Shown: piece after piece, positions 36,116 through 58,770 of the stretch | Layout of the letters: each line of letters begins with the position of its first letter | How positions within the stretch are numbered: the first letter of the stretch is position 1 | Source: Procambarus clarkii | Lineage: Eukaryota; Arthropoda; Malacostraca; Decapoda; Cambaridae | Reading direction: 5' to 3' | Assembly: GCF_040958095.1 (NCBI RefSeq) | Contig: NC_091175.1 | Coordinates: forward strand, 18,326,195-18,390,194 | DNA length: 64,000 nt | The notes under the pieces: model-generated | What the model was told of the DNA's origin: nothing | Seen by the model: the letters and a program-made list of their open reading frames with translations, nothing else | Databases searched by the model: none | Program-made: the position numbers and the translations under genes

Positions 36116-36689
36116 TTTCTCTCTCTAATTCATCCTTCAGCTCTAAATACAATCATTTTACCCTTCTAAGTTCACAAATGGTGTTTATTCTAGATAATTT
36201 TGTGTATTTACGGTTCATTCAATTCGTTATATGGGATTATATATTGGTAATTCATGTTTTGAAAAACCCGCCCCTTGAAACCCCTGGCAATTCTGCTCCA
36301 GCTTTGGCCTATATAGGCCTACTGAGGGAACTCAAGGCCAATGGAGGTATACCAAGAGGTTTATCTTACGGTCTATATACACTCAGAGTTTACTTTACTA
36401 TGTTCAAGGCTAAAACGCACATATTGGTTGGTCAGTAAGCTTGTGGTGACCTTAATAACCTTTCAAAGTCCATTTTGAATTTTTATCTCAAATTTCAATT
36501 AGAATAAATCATATAAACTTTAAATGGCATTATAGTTCCCGTTTTGACTGCTAGTTCCCTCTCCAATGTTTAAACAAAAAAATCCCCTACCGCCCACAGT
36601 ATGGGTATATGTATGAGTATAATAAATGATGCAACAGCACAAATTTGTTCCAACTGTAATGGAGCATAGTAGTCTTGTCACTATAGTTC

Positions 36690-37110
36690 CAAGACTACTC
36701 ACTATGGTTACAAGTAGTTATAGTTGTAACTATAACTATAGAACGAGAGGTCTATAGTTACAAGTAGTTGTAGGAATTATAGTTACAAGTGGTGTCGTAA
36801 CTATAGTTACTATCTCTAGCAAGTAATTATAGAAACTATAGTTACAAATGGTGTTGTAACTAGTTACTATCTCCTGCAAGTAGTTATAGGAACTATAGTT
36901 ACAAGTGGTGTTATAAATATAGTTCCAAGACAACTATATATAGTGACTATCTCCTACAAGTAGTTATAGGAATTACAGTTACAAGCGGTGTTGTAACTAT
37001 AGTTCCAAAACTACTATAGTGACTATCTCCTGCAAGTAGTTATAGGAACTATAGTTACAAGTGGTGTTGTAACTATAGTTCCAAGACTACTATAGTGACT
37101 GTCTCCTGCA
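36690..37110. repeat. Tandem repeat of about 75 bp, 5-6 copies
   Basis: Units contain GTAGTTATAGGAACTATAGT, then TACAAGTGGTGTTGTAAC and CTATCTCCTGCAAG. Many self-complementary TATAGTTAC blocks. Confidence 0.85.
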
Positions 37111-37394
37111 TGATCCCTGGCTCAAGTATGGAGAGAGAGACGGTGTAGTGTTAGATATATACCTCGCATCCTGACCTAGTTTAGGCTATAGCGTATTAGC
37201 ATGCACCGCGGTGGCCTCCGGCAGATAGCTTACTGGGGTCAGACTGTCTGGAGCCTCCATATTGGCCAACCACCCGCCACTCCACATTACAGGGGCCACC
37301 CCTTATTCCACATCACAGGTGCCATCCGCCACTACACATCACAGCCGCCACCCCCTTGCCACCACTTCTGAATAAGCATCTTCAGCATATGGTA

Positions 37395-37725
37395 CCCTCA
37401 CCTGGAGAAGAACAAGGGCAACTAGAAAAGGTTCAAAGATATGCAACGAGGAACTGTCCGTGAGCTGAAGGGATTGAGTAATGAGGTAATGAGGTTTGAG
37501 ATCCTAAGAGAACAGGATCTCAAACACACGTAGGAGAGGAGATATAGGAGGGACGTGGACACGATAAGAACACATAAGATCCTAAGGAAAACTGACAAAG
37601 TAGACAAAGAATCAGTATTCAAAGCTAGGAACGGCAGAAATAGATGGAAAGTTGAGACGTAAATGAGTTACAAAGACGCCAAAAAGAAGCCAAGCTCGAC
37701 CCTGCAAGCACACCTAGGTGAGTAC
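37395..37725 (+). mobile_element. Degenerate LINE C-terminal fragment
   Basis: The plus-strand reading with frame breaks gives VQRYATRNCP, then RRDVDTIRTHKILRKTDKVD and NRWKVET, ending near an AGGTGAGTAC tail. It is an old relative of the other LINEs, in the opposite orientation. Confidence 0.6.
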
Positions 37726-37861
37726 ATCACTGCCGCCACTCCACATGTCAGGCAACATATATACATAAGGCGAGTGTTTGCAGCTATGTGTTTATTTGCC
37801 ACATCTCATTCTATTATCCTCGTCTTCTCCTTCCTCTGTGTGTGTGTGTGTGTTTGTGTGT

Positions 37862-38666
37862 GTACTCACCTAGTTGTGTTTGCGGGGGTTGAGCTCTGGC
37901 TCTTTGGTCTCGCCTTTCAACCGTCAATCAACAGGTGTACAAATTCCTGAGCCTATTGGGCTCTATCATATCTACACTTGAAACTGTGTATGGAGTCAGC
38001 CTCCACCACATCACCTCCTAATGCATTACATTTGTCAACCACTCTGACACTAAAAAAGTTCTTTCTAATATCTCTGTGGCTCATTTGGGCGCTCAGTTTC
38101 CACCTGTGTCCCCTAGTGCGTGTGCCCCTTGTGTTAAATAGCCTGTCTTTATCTACCCTATCAATTCCCTTGAGAATCTTGAATGTGGTGATCATGTCCC
38201 CCCTAACTCTTCTGTCTTCCAGCGAAGTGAGGTTTAATTCCCGAAGTCTCTCCTCGTAGCTCATACCTCTCAGCTCGGGTACTAGTCTGGTGGCAAACCT
38301 TTGAACCATTTCCAGTTTAGTCTTATCCTTGACTAGATATGGACTCCATGCTGGGGTTGCATACTCCAGGATTGGCCTGACATATGTGGTATACAAAGTT
38401 CTGAATGATTCTTTACACAAGTTTCTGAATGCCTTTCGTATGTTGGCCAGCCTGGCATATGCCGCTGATGTTATCCTCTGTATATGGGCTGCAGGAGACA
38501 GGTCTGGCGTGATATCAACTCCCAAGTCTTTTCCTTTCTCTGACTCCTGAAGAATTTCCTCTCCCAGATGATACTTTGTATTTGGCCTCCTGCTCCCTAC
38601 ACCTATCTTCATTACATTACATTTGGTCTGGTTAAACTCTAACAACCATTTGTTCGACCATTCCTA

Positions 38667-38669
<3 letters not shown>
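37862..38669 (-). mobile_element. 5'-truncated LINE, C-terminal region
   Basis: The minus-strand frame (37953-38645) begins in the region LEFNQTKCNVMKIGVGSRRP and runs to FKCRYDRAQ, nearly the same subfamily as the copy at 52.4 kb. The catalytic part is lost. The 5' break lies at the (TG)n tail of the neighbouring LINE. Confidence 0.88.

Positions 38670-38748
<79 letters not shown>
38670..38748. repeat. (TG)n at LINE junction
   Basis: Uninterrupted TG; the left side is the 5' break of one LINE and the right side is the tail of the next. Confidence 0.95.
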
Positions 38749-38751
<3 letters not shown>

Positions 38752-39806
38752 CACCTATATGTACTCACCTATATGTGCTTGCAGGATCGAGCATTGACTC
38801 TTGGATCCCGCCTTTCGAGCATCGGTTGTTTACAGCAATGACTCCTGTCCCATTTCCCTATCATACCTGGTTTTAAAATTATGAATAGTATTTGCTTCCA
38901 CAACCTGTTCCTGAAGTGCATTCCATTTCCCCACTACTCTCACGCTAAAAGAAAACTTCCTAACATCTCTGTGACTCATCTGAGTTTCAAGCTTCCATCC
39001 ATGTCCTCTCGTTCTGTTACTATTCCGTGTGAACATTTCGTCTATGTCCACTCTGTCAATTCCTCTGAGTATCTTATACGTTCCTATCATGTCCCCCCTC
39101 TCCCTTCTTCTTTCTAGTGTCGTAAGGCACAGTTCCCTCAGGCGCTCTTCATACCCCATCCCTCGTAGCTCTGGGACGAGTCTCGTTGCAAACCTCTGAA
39201 CCTTTTCCAGTTTCATTATATGCTTCTTCAGATGGGGACTCCATGATGAGGCGGCATACTCTAAGACTGGCCTTACGTAGGCAGTGTAAAGCGCCCTAAA
39301 TGCCTCCTTACTTAGGTTTCTGAATGATGTTCTAACTTTTGCCAGTGTAGAGTACGCTGCTGTCGTTATCCTATTAATATGTGCCTCAGGAGATAGATTA
39401 GGTGTTACGTCCACCCCCAGGTCTCTTTCACGCGTCGTTACAGGTAGGCTGTTCCCCTTCATTGTGTACTGTCCCTTTGGTCTCCTATCTCCTAGTCCCA
39501 TTTCCATAACTTTACATTTGCTCGTGTTGAATTCTAGTAGCCATTTCTCTGACCATCTCTGCAATCTGTTCAGGTCCTCTTGGAGGATCCTGCAATCCTC
39601 ATCTGTCACAACTCTTCTCATCAACTTTGCATCATCCGCAAACATCGACATGTAGGACTCTACGCCTGTAAACATGTCGTTAACATATACAAGAAATAGA
39701 ATTGGTCCCAGCACCGATCCTTGTGGTACTCCACTTGTTACTGTTCGCCAGTCCGACTTCTCGCCCCTTACCGTAACTCTTTGGTTCCTTCCTGTTAGGT
39801 AGTTCC
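38749..39806 (-). mobile_element. 5'-truncated LINE with RT C-terminal half
   Basis: The minus-strand open frame reads TSGVPQGSVLGPILFLVYVN, SMFADDAKLMRR and YVRPVLEYAASSWSPHL. It is related to, but a different subfamily from, the copy at 52.4 kb. Its 5' end breaks at a (TG)n tract (39807) and its 3' tail ends at another (38670-38748). Confidence 0.88.
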
Positions 39807-39842
39807 TGTGTGTGTGTGTGTGTGTGTGCGTGTGTGCCTGTG

Positions 39843-39936
39843 TGTACTCACCTAGTTGTGTTTGCGGGGGTTGAGCTCTGGCTCCTTGGTCCCGCCTCTC
39901 AACCGTCAATCAACAGGTGTACAGATTCCTGAGCCT

Positions 39937-40028
<92 letters not shown>

Positions 40029-40125
40029 TACTCACCTAGTTGCACTCACTTAGTTGTGCTTGCCTGGGTTGAGCTCTGGCTCTTTGGTCCCGCCTTTCAA
40101 CTGTCAATCAACTGGTTTACAGATT

Positions 40126-40126
<1 letters not shown>
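39843..40126 (-). repeat. Two LINE tail-only fragments between (TG)n tracts
   Basis: 39843-39940 and 40028-40126 each consist only of the roughly 95-bp LINE tail (GTACTCACCTAGTTG... on plus), and each breaks at (TG)n at both ends. Similar tail-only pieces are at 40781-40862 (+), 54690-54745 (+) and 54750-54830 (+). Confidence 0.8.

Positions 40127-40208
<82 letters not shown>
39940..40208. repeat. Two long (TG)n tracts
   Basis: 39940-40027 and 40127-40208, separated by a LINE tail fragment. Confidence 0.95.
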
Positions 40209-40209
<1 letters not shown>

Positions 40210-42120
40210 CTTGAGGCTAATGCCGAAACGTGGAATAAATTGCAAAAGAATATACCTAAGTATACTTAGAGTATTCATATGCAACCTCTGTAATATGTGC
40301 TTATGAATATTTTATGAATAAAATTATTATTATACTTTGCCGTTTCTTCGTTCCTTAATATTATTATTTTATTTATAAGATATATAAATGATTTGATTAC
40401 ATGAAATATATTTGTTTATTTTATAAAACTGTTGTGTTCAATTACATTGATTATAGTACTATAATCTGTTTATTATAGTACTAGCAATAACCTTTACAAG
40501 CCTTGATATGTGAGAAATCATTGCAAGGGGCAAAACACAGATAGATGATCAAAAGTTATAAACAGTAGCAGGAAATAATCATATATATAGTCTCACATGA
40601 GAGTTTAAACACCCTTAACACCAATAATATACGGGAGCACGAGGCTATGATGTGGATATACACATGCCGGGTAGATTGTATTGTTTAACCAGCCAGCCAG
40701 CAGCAGGAATGGCGATCACTGGGCGTGGGTGAGCACAAGCTTCTGGTCTGGCTAACGCACGCACGCAAACACATACGCATACTAGTTGATGGACAGTTGA
40801 GAGGCAGGACCAAAGAGCCGAAGCTCAACCCCCGCAAGCACAACTAGGTGAGGTGAGTACACACACATACACACATGTGTATGTGTGTGTATGCGGTGAC
40901 TCCATACACAGTTCCAAATGTAGATATGATAGAGCCCAATTGGCTCTATTGGGAGGACAGGAGATAAACGGAATCATTTGTGACTCACAGAAAAGAGATT
41001 GTCTCCCTCTACTATCTTGATCACTTGAACCCTTCTTACCGTCACACTCGCACTGTACTGTGAGCTACCCCAGAATATGTGCCTAAGCCATATAACTTCA
41101 CCGTTGTAATCACTGCCATCATCTTATATCATGTTTGTTATGTTGAACGCAAATTGTACTGCAATGTACCTAGAAATAATCCTCAAATTTTGCTACAATG
41201 TATCTGTCAATAGACTTCAAATTTTAATAAAAGGTACCTATTTATTTTCTTCAAGTTTTCTTACAATGTGCCTGTTAACTTTTCTCAATTTGCTACAAAT
41301 TACCTACTTAAAATTATGTGTTAGATTAAGAACCTGCCCAAAACACTTTGCATGTTACCATCATTTAGTTTGAGGTTGCTGCCTAAATGAAGTTGTGCCC
41401 AAGAATGTCAATAATAGAAAGCACGATGCGTAATACCGAACAGGAAATAACTTGACATTAGCCAGCAAGGAAATGCTATATATCAGGGGATGCCGGGAAT
41501 CTGAGATAATATAGTGCCTTAAAATGCAAATAAATTGATAGTGGGGGAATGTGTTAGAGAGCAGACATGCCAAAAAGCAAGTGATGCTGTGCTCAGTTTA
41601 ATCGTCATATAAAGGCAATGTCTAAACTACAAGCTCTTATATGAACTTTATTATATTATATGGACAGTCAAAAGTAAACAAATGACTTGATCTCGTTCAG
41701 GGAAGGCTGAGATACGATTGTTGTTGAAGTTTTGCATCCACTCAGGCGAGACCACGCAGGGAATGTGACACCAGCACCACTGCCCACGATAGGTAACGCG
41801 AGCACAATGAAGGGGGAGTAAAACACCCTCCCAGCCGGAGCCTTCCCAACGGGGGACAGTTGTAACATACGAGTCTTCTCAGTACTCAATCTTTCAAACC
41901 AAAATTCGTCACGGTTTTATTGAATATACGAGTATATTAATGAGTTATTGCACATGGTTGTTTTTGGCAATCAGTTTGCTAGAATGCTTCACTGTCAAGA
42001 GTTGTGCTTGATTAAGTTTAAGTGTTAGTTAGTTTAGAGCCGCATACTTTATGTCAAGATGTCATGACGTCAGATGTTTAATGGGATGTGAGCAGAGTGG
42101 GAGGGAGGGAGGGATGAAAA
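40210..42120. other. No gene seen
   Basis: AT-rich unique-looking DNA with one LINE tail (40781-40862). Around 42120-42148 there is a (GA)n tract. Confidence 0.5.
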
Positions 42121-42799
42121 GGGAGAGAGAGAGAGAGAGAGAGAGAGGATAGGGGTATCACTTGGAGTCGAAGTAAGCGGAATTGGTACGTTTTTCAGTG
42201 TTAAGGGTGTTTGTTCACAGTCATTTACATATTTTTTTTAGTTCGGTATTCACTGTGCCATTTAGAATAAGATGGTTAGCATTAGAGAAAATAAAGGCTG
42301 TGTCATCAGCAACTAGTGGTGGTGTGCAGCATTTGATAAGTCATTGATGTAACTGGTCCACTCTTCTTTTCTCATTTACATCAATCGAAGCCAATTCTAT
42401 TTACTAATGACACAACCTTCATTTTCTCAAATAATACCCCACTTATTCTGAATGACAGTAAATATGGAACAAAAAAATAAGCCAATCTGTGGCTGACTGA
42501 ACAAACTCGCCCTTATTGAAAAAAAGTATTATATATTGTCTGGAAACAAGTCCACCAATCAAATTAAACTAAGAATTAACACTAGCCAAATTAAGAGCAG
42601 AATAGATAGAAAATTCCTTCGTGTTCACATTGAGAACAAACTGGGAGCGTGTGCCTAAAGCCCACATGAGACGTCAATGACAGTCCTTGGTGACCCGCCC
42701 GAAACGCTGCGCGTACTAGTGGCTTTACAGGAATGTAATTACTATGCTATGTATCCTCACAATCCCAATGTACCTTCTTTTATATATATAAAAGTACCT

Positions 42800-42906
<107 letters not shown>

Positions 42907-43159
42907 TAAATAAATAAACAAATAAATGACGAAACTACCGGTTGTACAAACTGGCTTACTAGTGGCTAAGAAAGCTATGCTGCAGACTAGCAATTCAGGA
43001 AAAGGCTTAGGACAATTAAAGACTTAAAACCATCTAAATTAGAAAATATAATTATAATACCTCTTTCCGGTATCTGACTTGATACCGGAATTGAGTGGAA
43101 ACTTGCAGTTTCCACTCAATTGCCGAGTTCTAATACTTAGCAATAAAGAATTATTATAT

Positions 43160-43435
43160 ATATTTTGAGATATATACAAGAGTTGTTACATTCTTGTACA
43201 GCCACTAGTACGCGTAGCGTTTCGGGCAAGTCCTTAATCCTACGGTCCCTGGAATACGATCCCCTGCCGCGAAGAATAGTTTTTTCATCAAAGTACACAT
43301 TTTACTGTTGCGTTAAACAGAGGCTACAGTTAAGGAATTGCGCCCAGTAAATCCTTCCCGGCCAGGATACGAACCCATGACATAGCGCTCGCGGAACGCC
43401 AGGCGAGTGTCTTACCACTACACCACGGAGACTAC
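43160..43435 (-). mobile_element. tRNA-derived SINE, second family
   Basis: The same element as at 24.05 kb, with the TAGTGGTAAGACACTCGCC head and a TATATATC-like tail. A related tail piece is at 42690-42800. Confidence 0.7.
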
Positions 43436-43726
43436 GTCCAGACATAGTGAAGTGTTATTAATTATTGGTGCAACATAAGCGCCTTATTCTTAACAATAAG
43501 GGATCGATGTACTCGGTCCATCAGGCTTCACTATTGATATCTGTCATGACTGGTAAAATGGCGTATCCTGCGCAGTGGCGCGCTCTTCCAATGAAACCGA
43601 GTTATTGCCACTAGCAGACGTCATGCGTATCTGGCTGGTATTTGCGTCGTGGCATGAACTCAAGGATTAGTGCAGCTAGTGTTGGCACCAGTAGTGTTGG
43701 GGAGCCTAATGGTATTGGGGCCAATG

Positions 43727-51202
<7,476 letters not shown>

Positions 51203-52160
51203 CAACCTCAACATACCTACCAACTGCTGAGGGAATCAATGAGTTTTCTATTTGCATCCTATACCTACAAAAATGAGACTACAATGAGTCGTTTAAATAT
51301 ATGTTTTCTATCTTAGTGGAGTCACTCCTGACAGAAGATATATGGGCTATGTGTTAAGCCTGAAAACGAAATATACAATATTTGGGGTGTTTGTCAGTTT
51401 TATACTGGTGTTCAAATCATTGCAAATAAATACAGATTTTTGGAAATTTAGGCGAAATATGTTAGTATCAAAAGTGATCTTTGCACTGACTTCTAATAAT
51501 ACAAATTAATTTAGCTCACATGCGAGAGTGGTCAAGAGTTTCATGTATCGATAAATTTGTCTCCTTCCAACTGGCAAATATATTGCACCTGGATTGACAA
51601 CAAAGGCATATTCCCAAAGCTGAGATTATATACAGTTGATATATCTCCTGAAACTGAGAGCTATTAGGCTACTTGTGCTTGATGTTATATACTTCAGTGT
51701 AATTTTATATTGCAGTATTTACCCTTTGATAGAGTGATAGAACATATACCAAAGTATATGTTCACAGCTACTGCGACACCCAGATGGAGTTTCTCATTAT
51801 ATTCAGCTTGCATATTCTGTAACAAACTATTAAAACATTCACTTGAACACTTCATTGTTGAATACAAAACTGTAAAAGATTTTGGACCTCGTAGCCTATT
51901 GTTCAATCAACTCTGTAACTAAATAATTAACTTCTGTATATTGGAACACATCCTGACCACTTATTCAAAATTTCCTTGTCCATATTAAATAAAGGATTTT
52001 TTTTTTTTAAATACTTCTATTAGAATCCATCCCTGTCCTGTACATTAAATTCGTAAATTAAAACATATAATATCTGATATAGTGGAGTATAACTTCATGA
52101 AATATATATAAGTACTAACTATCAACAATTTAGACCTATTGTCTTATGTATGATTCTCTG

Positions 52161-52308
52161 TCCTGCGTGACAGTGAATATGAGCAGCATCTTCACTGTCC
52201 TGTGTGACAGTGAATATGAGCAGCATCTTCACTGTCCTGTGTGACAGTGAATATGAGCAGCATCTTCACTGCCCAGTGTGACAGTGAATATGAACATCCT
52301 CCTCAGTG
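52161..52308. repeat. 37-bp tandem repeat, 4 copies
   Basis: Units start TCCTGTGTGACAGTGAATAT and end CATCTTCACTG. The last is diverged. Downstream of receptor copy 1. Confidence 0.9.
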
Positions 52309-52431
52309 CAATAAGACTTAATTGAATTACTCGGATAAGGCAAACTGTACATTAATTTTGTCAATAAAGACTTTAATAAACAATGTCAGCAGACCAACTA
52401 AACCACACACACACACACACACATACACACT

Positions 52432-54296
52432 GAACTGAACAAAAAGGCGTGGAGGAACTTCCGGAATAACAGAACACCAGAAAGCAGAGAGAGATACCAG
52501 AGAACCAGGAATGAGTACGTCAGGGTGAGAAGAGAAGCAGAGAAAAATTTTGAAAATGATATAGCAAACAAAGCCAAGACCGAACCAAAGCTACTCCACA
52601 GTCACATCAGAAGGAAAACAACAGTGAAAGAACAGGTATTGAAACTTAGAACAGGCGAGGACAGGTATACAGAGAATGACAGAGAGGTGTGTGAGGAACT
52701 CAACAAGAGGTTCCAGGAGGTCTTCACAATAGAACAGGGTGAGGTCACTGTGCTAGGAGAAAGGGAGGTAAACCAGGCGGCCTTGGAGGAGTTCGAAATT
52801 ACGAGAGAGGAGGTCAAGAGACACCTGCTGGATCTGGATGTTAGAAAGGCTGTTGGTCCAGATGGGATCTCACCATGGGTACTGAAAGAGTGTGCAGAGG
52901 CACTTTGCCTGCCACTCTCCATAGTGTATAGTAAGTCACTAGAGACGGGAGACCTACCAGAAATATGGAAGACGGCGAATGTGGTCCCAATATACAAAAA
53001 GGGCGACAGACAAGAGGCACTGAACTACAGGCCAGTGTCCTTGACTTGTATACCATGCAAGGTGATGGAGAAGATCGTGAGAAAAAACCTGGTAACACAT
53101 CTGGAGAGAAGGGACTTCGTGACAAATCGCCAACATGGATTCAGGGAGGGTAAATCTTGCCTTACAGGCTTGATAGAATTCTACGATCAGGTGACACAGA
53201 TTAAGCAAGAAAGAGAGGGCTGGGCGGACTGCATTTTCTTGGATTGTCGGAAAGCCTTTGACACAGTACCGCATAAGAGGCTGGCACATAAGCTGGAGAG
53301 ACAGGCAGGTGTAGCTGGTAAGGTGCTCCAGTGGATAAGGGAGTATCTAAGCAATAGGAAGCAGAAAGTTACGGTGAGGGGTGAGACCTCCGATTGGCGT
53401 GAAGTCACCAGTGGAGTCCCACAGGGCTCTGTACTCGGTCCTATCTTGTTTCTGATATATGTAAATGATCTCCCGGAGGGTATCGATTCATTTCTCTCAA
53501 TGTTTGCGGACGATGCTAAAATTATGAGAAGGATTAAAACAGAAGAGGACTGTTTGAGGCTTCAAGAAGACCTAGACAAGCTGAAGGAATGGTCGAACAA
53601 ATGGTTGTTAGAGTTTAACCCAACCAAATGTAATGTAATGAAGATAGGTGTAGGGAGCAGGAGGCCAGATACAAGGTATCATCTGGGAGAGGAAATTCTT
53701 CAGGAGTCAGAGAAGGAAAAAGACTTGGGGGTTGATATCACGCCAGACCTGTCTCCTGCAGCACATATCAAGCGGATAACATCAGCGGCATATGCCAGGC
53801 TGGCCAACATACGAACGGCATTCAGAAACTTGTGTAAAGAATCATTCAGAACTTTGTATACCACATATGTCAGGCCAATCCTGGAGTATGCAGCCCCAGC
53901 ATGGAGTCCATATCTAGTCAAGGATAAGACTAAACTGGAAAAGGTTCAAAGGTTTGCCACCAGACTAGTACCCGAGCTGAGAGGTATGAGCTACGAGGAG
54001 AGACTACGGGAATTAAACCTCACTTCGCTGGAAGACAGAAGAGTTAGGGGGGACATGATCACCACATTCAAGATTCTGAAGGGGATTGATAGGGTAGATA
54101 AAGACAGTCTATTTAACACAAGGGGAACACGCACAAGGGGACACAGGTGGAAACTGAGCGCCCAAATGAGCCACAGAGATATTAGAAGGAACTTTTTTAG
54201 TGTCAGAGTGGTTGACAAATGGAATGCATTAGGAAGTGATGTGGTGGAGGCTGACTCCATACACAGTTTCAAGTGTAGATATGACAGAGCCCGATA
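52432..54296 (+). CDS. Non-LTR retrotransposon reverse transcriptase, 5'-truncated
   Basis: This is an open frame of over 600 codons with a complete-looking RT domain: VRKAVGPDGISPWVLKECAE, YKKGDRQEALNYRPVSLTCI, IFLDCRKAFDTVPHKRL, SGVPQGSVLGPILFL, the catalytic MFADDAK, and a C-terminal region ending FKCRYDRAR. Endonuclease and ORF1 are missing; the 5' end stops at an (AC)n tract (52405-52430). It looks CR1/L2-like, but I am not certain of the clade. With no stop codons it must be a young copy. Its 3' tail runs to about 54400. Confidence 0.92.
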
Positions 54297-54435
54297 GGCT
54301 CATGAATCTGTACACCTGTTGATTGACGGTTGAGAGGCGGGACCAAAGAGCCAGAGCTCAACCCCCGCAAACACAACTAGGTGAGTACAACTAGGTGAGT
54401 ACACTCACACTCACACACACACACACACACACAGG
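54297..54435 (+). repeat. LINE 3' tail ending in (AC)n
   Basis: The tail includes TTGATTGACGGTTGAGAGGC and ends with repeats of AACTAGGTGAGTAC followed by (AC)n. The same tail occurs alone many times in the window. Confidence 0.85.
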
Positions 54436-54468
54436 AATCTGTACACCTCGTACACCTCGAATCTGGGG

Positions 54469-54635
54469 GCCTCGTAGCCTGGTGGATAGCGCGCAGGACT
54501 CGTAATTCTGTGGCGCGGGTTCGATTCCCGCACGAGGCAGAAACAAATGGGCAAAGTTTCTTTCACCCTAAGTGCCCCTGTTACCTAGCAGTAAATAGGT
54601 ACCTTGGAGTTAGTCAGCTGTCACGGGCTGCTTCC
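54469..54635 (+). mobile_element. tRNA-Thr-derived SINE
   Basis: The first 70 nt fold as a tRNA: acceptor GCCTCGT/ACGAGGC, anticodon stem CAGGA/TTCTG with loop CTCGTAA (anticodon CGT), T arm GCGGGTTCGATTCCCGC. It is followed by TTTCACCCTAAGTGCCCCTG and TTACCTAGCAGTAAATAGG, a body also seen at 25240-25400 on the other strand. So SINE rather than a lone tRNA gene, though the tRNA part looks intact. Confidence 0.7.
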
Positions 54636-54824
54636 TGGGGTGTGTGTGTGTGTGTGTGTGGTGTGGAAAAAAAAAAAAAATGTAGTTAGTAAACAGTTGA
54701 TTGACGGCGGGCCGAAAGAGCAAAACTCAACCCCCGTAAAAACACAACTAGTAAACCTGTTGATTGACGGTTGAGAGGCGGGACCAAAGAGCCAGAGCTC
54801 AACCCCCGCAAACACAACTAGGTG

Positions 54825-54880
<56 letters not shown>

Positions 54881-55790
54881 CCGGACGACTAGGCTTCGTA
54901 TACTTGTTCACATCAAACATTTCGCAACCAGATTTAAACTTGTCCGGATGCTGCAAACACACAAAGGTAGGTAAAGTAATTTTGAGGAGAAAGTATTGAG
55001 CCATTACGAATATATAAAACTTAAATGGGGCATGAAGATAAGGATTTAGGATGGGACGGGGAAAATGAATAATGCCCAACTATTTGGTCGGTCTGAGATT
55101 GAATGCTAACCTGCAAGAAGTGAAGCCTTTGCTCTACCGTCCAGTCCAAATGGCTGGGTTTCGACGTTATAACGTGCTTAAAAAGTAAAATATAACGATG
55201 TGTTGTCGGCGTATTTGTTGGGATAAAATTTATTGAGTGATTTGCCCTTCTCACCTGATGGTCTCGCTTGCTGACGCTGCCTCGGCTGGTCGACCCATCC
55301 GTGACAGTCATCAGCTCAGTTATGTCCACGGAAGCTGACATCAACCTAGTTTTGACCAGGGGAAGCTGTTAAAAGCCATGGGCAGCTATTAACAACAAAG
55401 TCTTGACCAGGGAAAGTTGTCAACATCCATGGGCAGCTATCGACAACAAAGTCTTGACCACGGAAACTGTCATTAGCCAATGTGTTTATTTCCCTAGGTT
55501 ACGAAGTCTCTGTAACTCTATAGTTTCTTGACACGTCACACCCCGCCCCCCTGAGGGGTCGATGAACGATTATTCATTTTTTGTTGGATCAAAGGAGCTA
55601 TGTTTGCCTTCCACAGCCACACCCAGTCAACGAAAACAGCTCCAAGGTGTGAACCACTTGCCTTGTTGATCTTGTTGTGAATTGAGCTGAAGTGTTGTAG
55701 CCAGTGTTAAGGTCGGCGTTGGGGCCACTATTAAGGCCAGTGTTGGTGTCAGAGTTGAGGTCAGTTTTGGGGCCAGTGTTGGTGTAGGAG

Positions 55791-57877
<2,087 letters not shown>

Positions 57878-57899
57878 GTAAGAAACATCAATACCTTTA

Positions 57900-58744
57900 C
57901 TATATTATATAAGATTTTGTCTCGATTCCCGATTTATTAATATGACATATGAGATTCTTGTTTATTGATCACTAATTATTTAATCAGGAAGGTACTAATT
58001 TGGAGGGAACTGGTCGGAAACTCTCACTTAAATGAGTCTTGTTGCTATTATGCAATCATTTCTTCAGTATATTTAAACAATACATTTCCAAAATATTTGT
58101 ATACGAAATATTTTCATCTAAAGTCCTACCGCCAACTACAACGCACACCCCTTGCCCACAACCCACACTCTCGAAAGAGACCGCAACTCTACATTCAATC
58201 ACAAGCTTGAATGTAGCACAAGCCTAAGCACAAGCACACGCATCCAAGCTACATACAAGCACAAGTGCACGCAAGTACATTTATTAATAATTGAACGAGC
58301 TTTATCTATCATTGTTTCCATTCTTATTCTTGATACTGTGTATGTAAAACATAAATATATGCAAGGGTTATGAAAATAAAAACAATTCTAGCTCATATGC
58401 TAATTTTTTTTAGTTGATCATAGCCTAGTGTGGCACATATATGATAATAAGCAACCCGATTGATGGACCGGTTGTTGGGCCAAGAACTATTGGAACATGC
58501 GATTGACGGCTTGCTATTTCACCAGCACATATGATTGGTGAGCAAGTTCCTTGGCCGGGAACAATGTACATGTAATAATGAAACAAAGTACACCCGGACT
58601 ATTACAACACATTTTATTATTCAATACACATACAACTGTCACCGTTTCTTGCAAAACATTTAGCCAACACACTCAATTTTTATAAAATTTGGTGACAAAA
58701 CGTTGCCAATTCACCCGACCCTCTACCTGATCGGGTCTTTTCCC
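57900..58744. other. Gap after receptor copy 2, no exon seen
   Basis: I looked here for counterparts of exons 4 and 5 (GFYTVSR and LAIILQF) and found none. AT-rich, no other feature. Confidence 0.55.
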
Positions 58745-58770
58745 CCACCCCAAACACACACACCGGATGA

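Noticed and set aside
36073-36438. 121-codon plus-strand frame starting MASPGTKPPL
   Set aside because: No recognisable features; it begins in the GC-rich island and runs into AT-rich sequence. The minus strand has better splice evidence.
38623-38876. Cys-Val repeat frames at the TG tracts
   Set aside because: Translations of (TG)n microsatellites.
54469-54538. Functional tRNA-Thr gene
   Set aside because: Folds well, but it is followed by a SINE body shared with another locus; kept as SINE, though not excluded.
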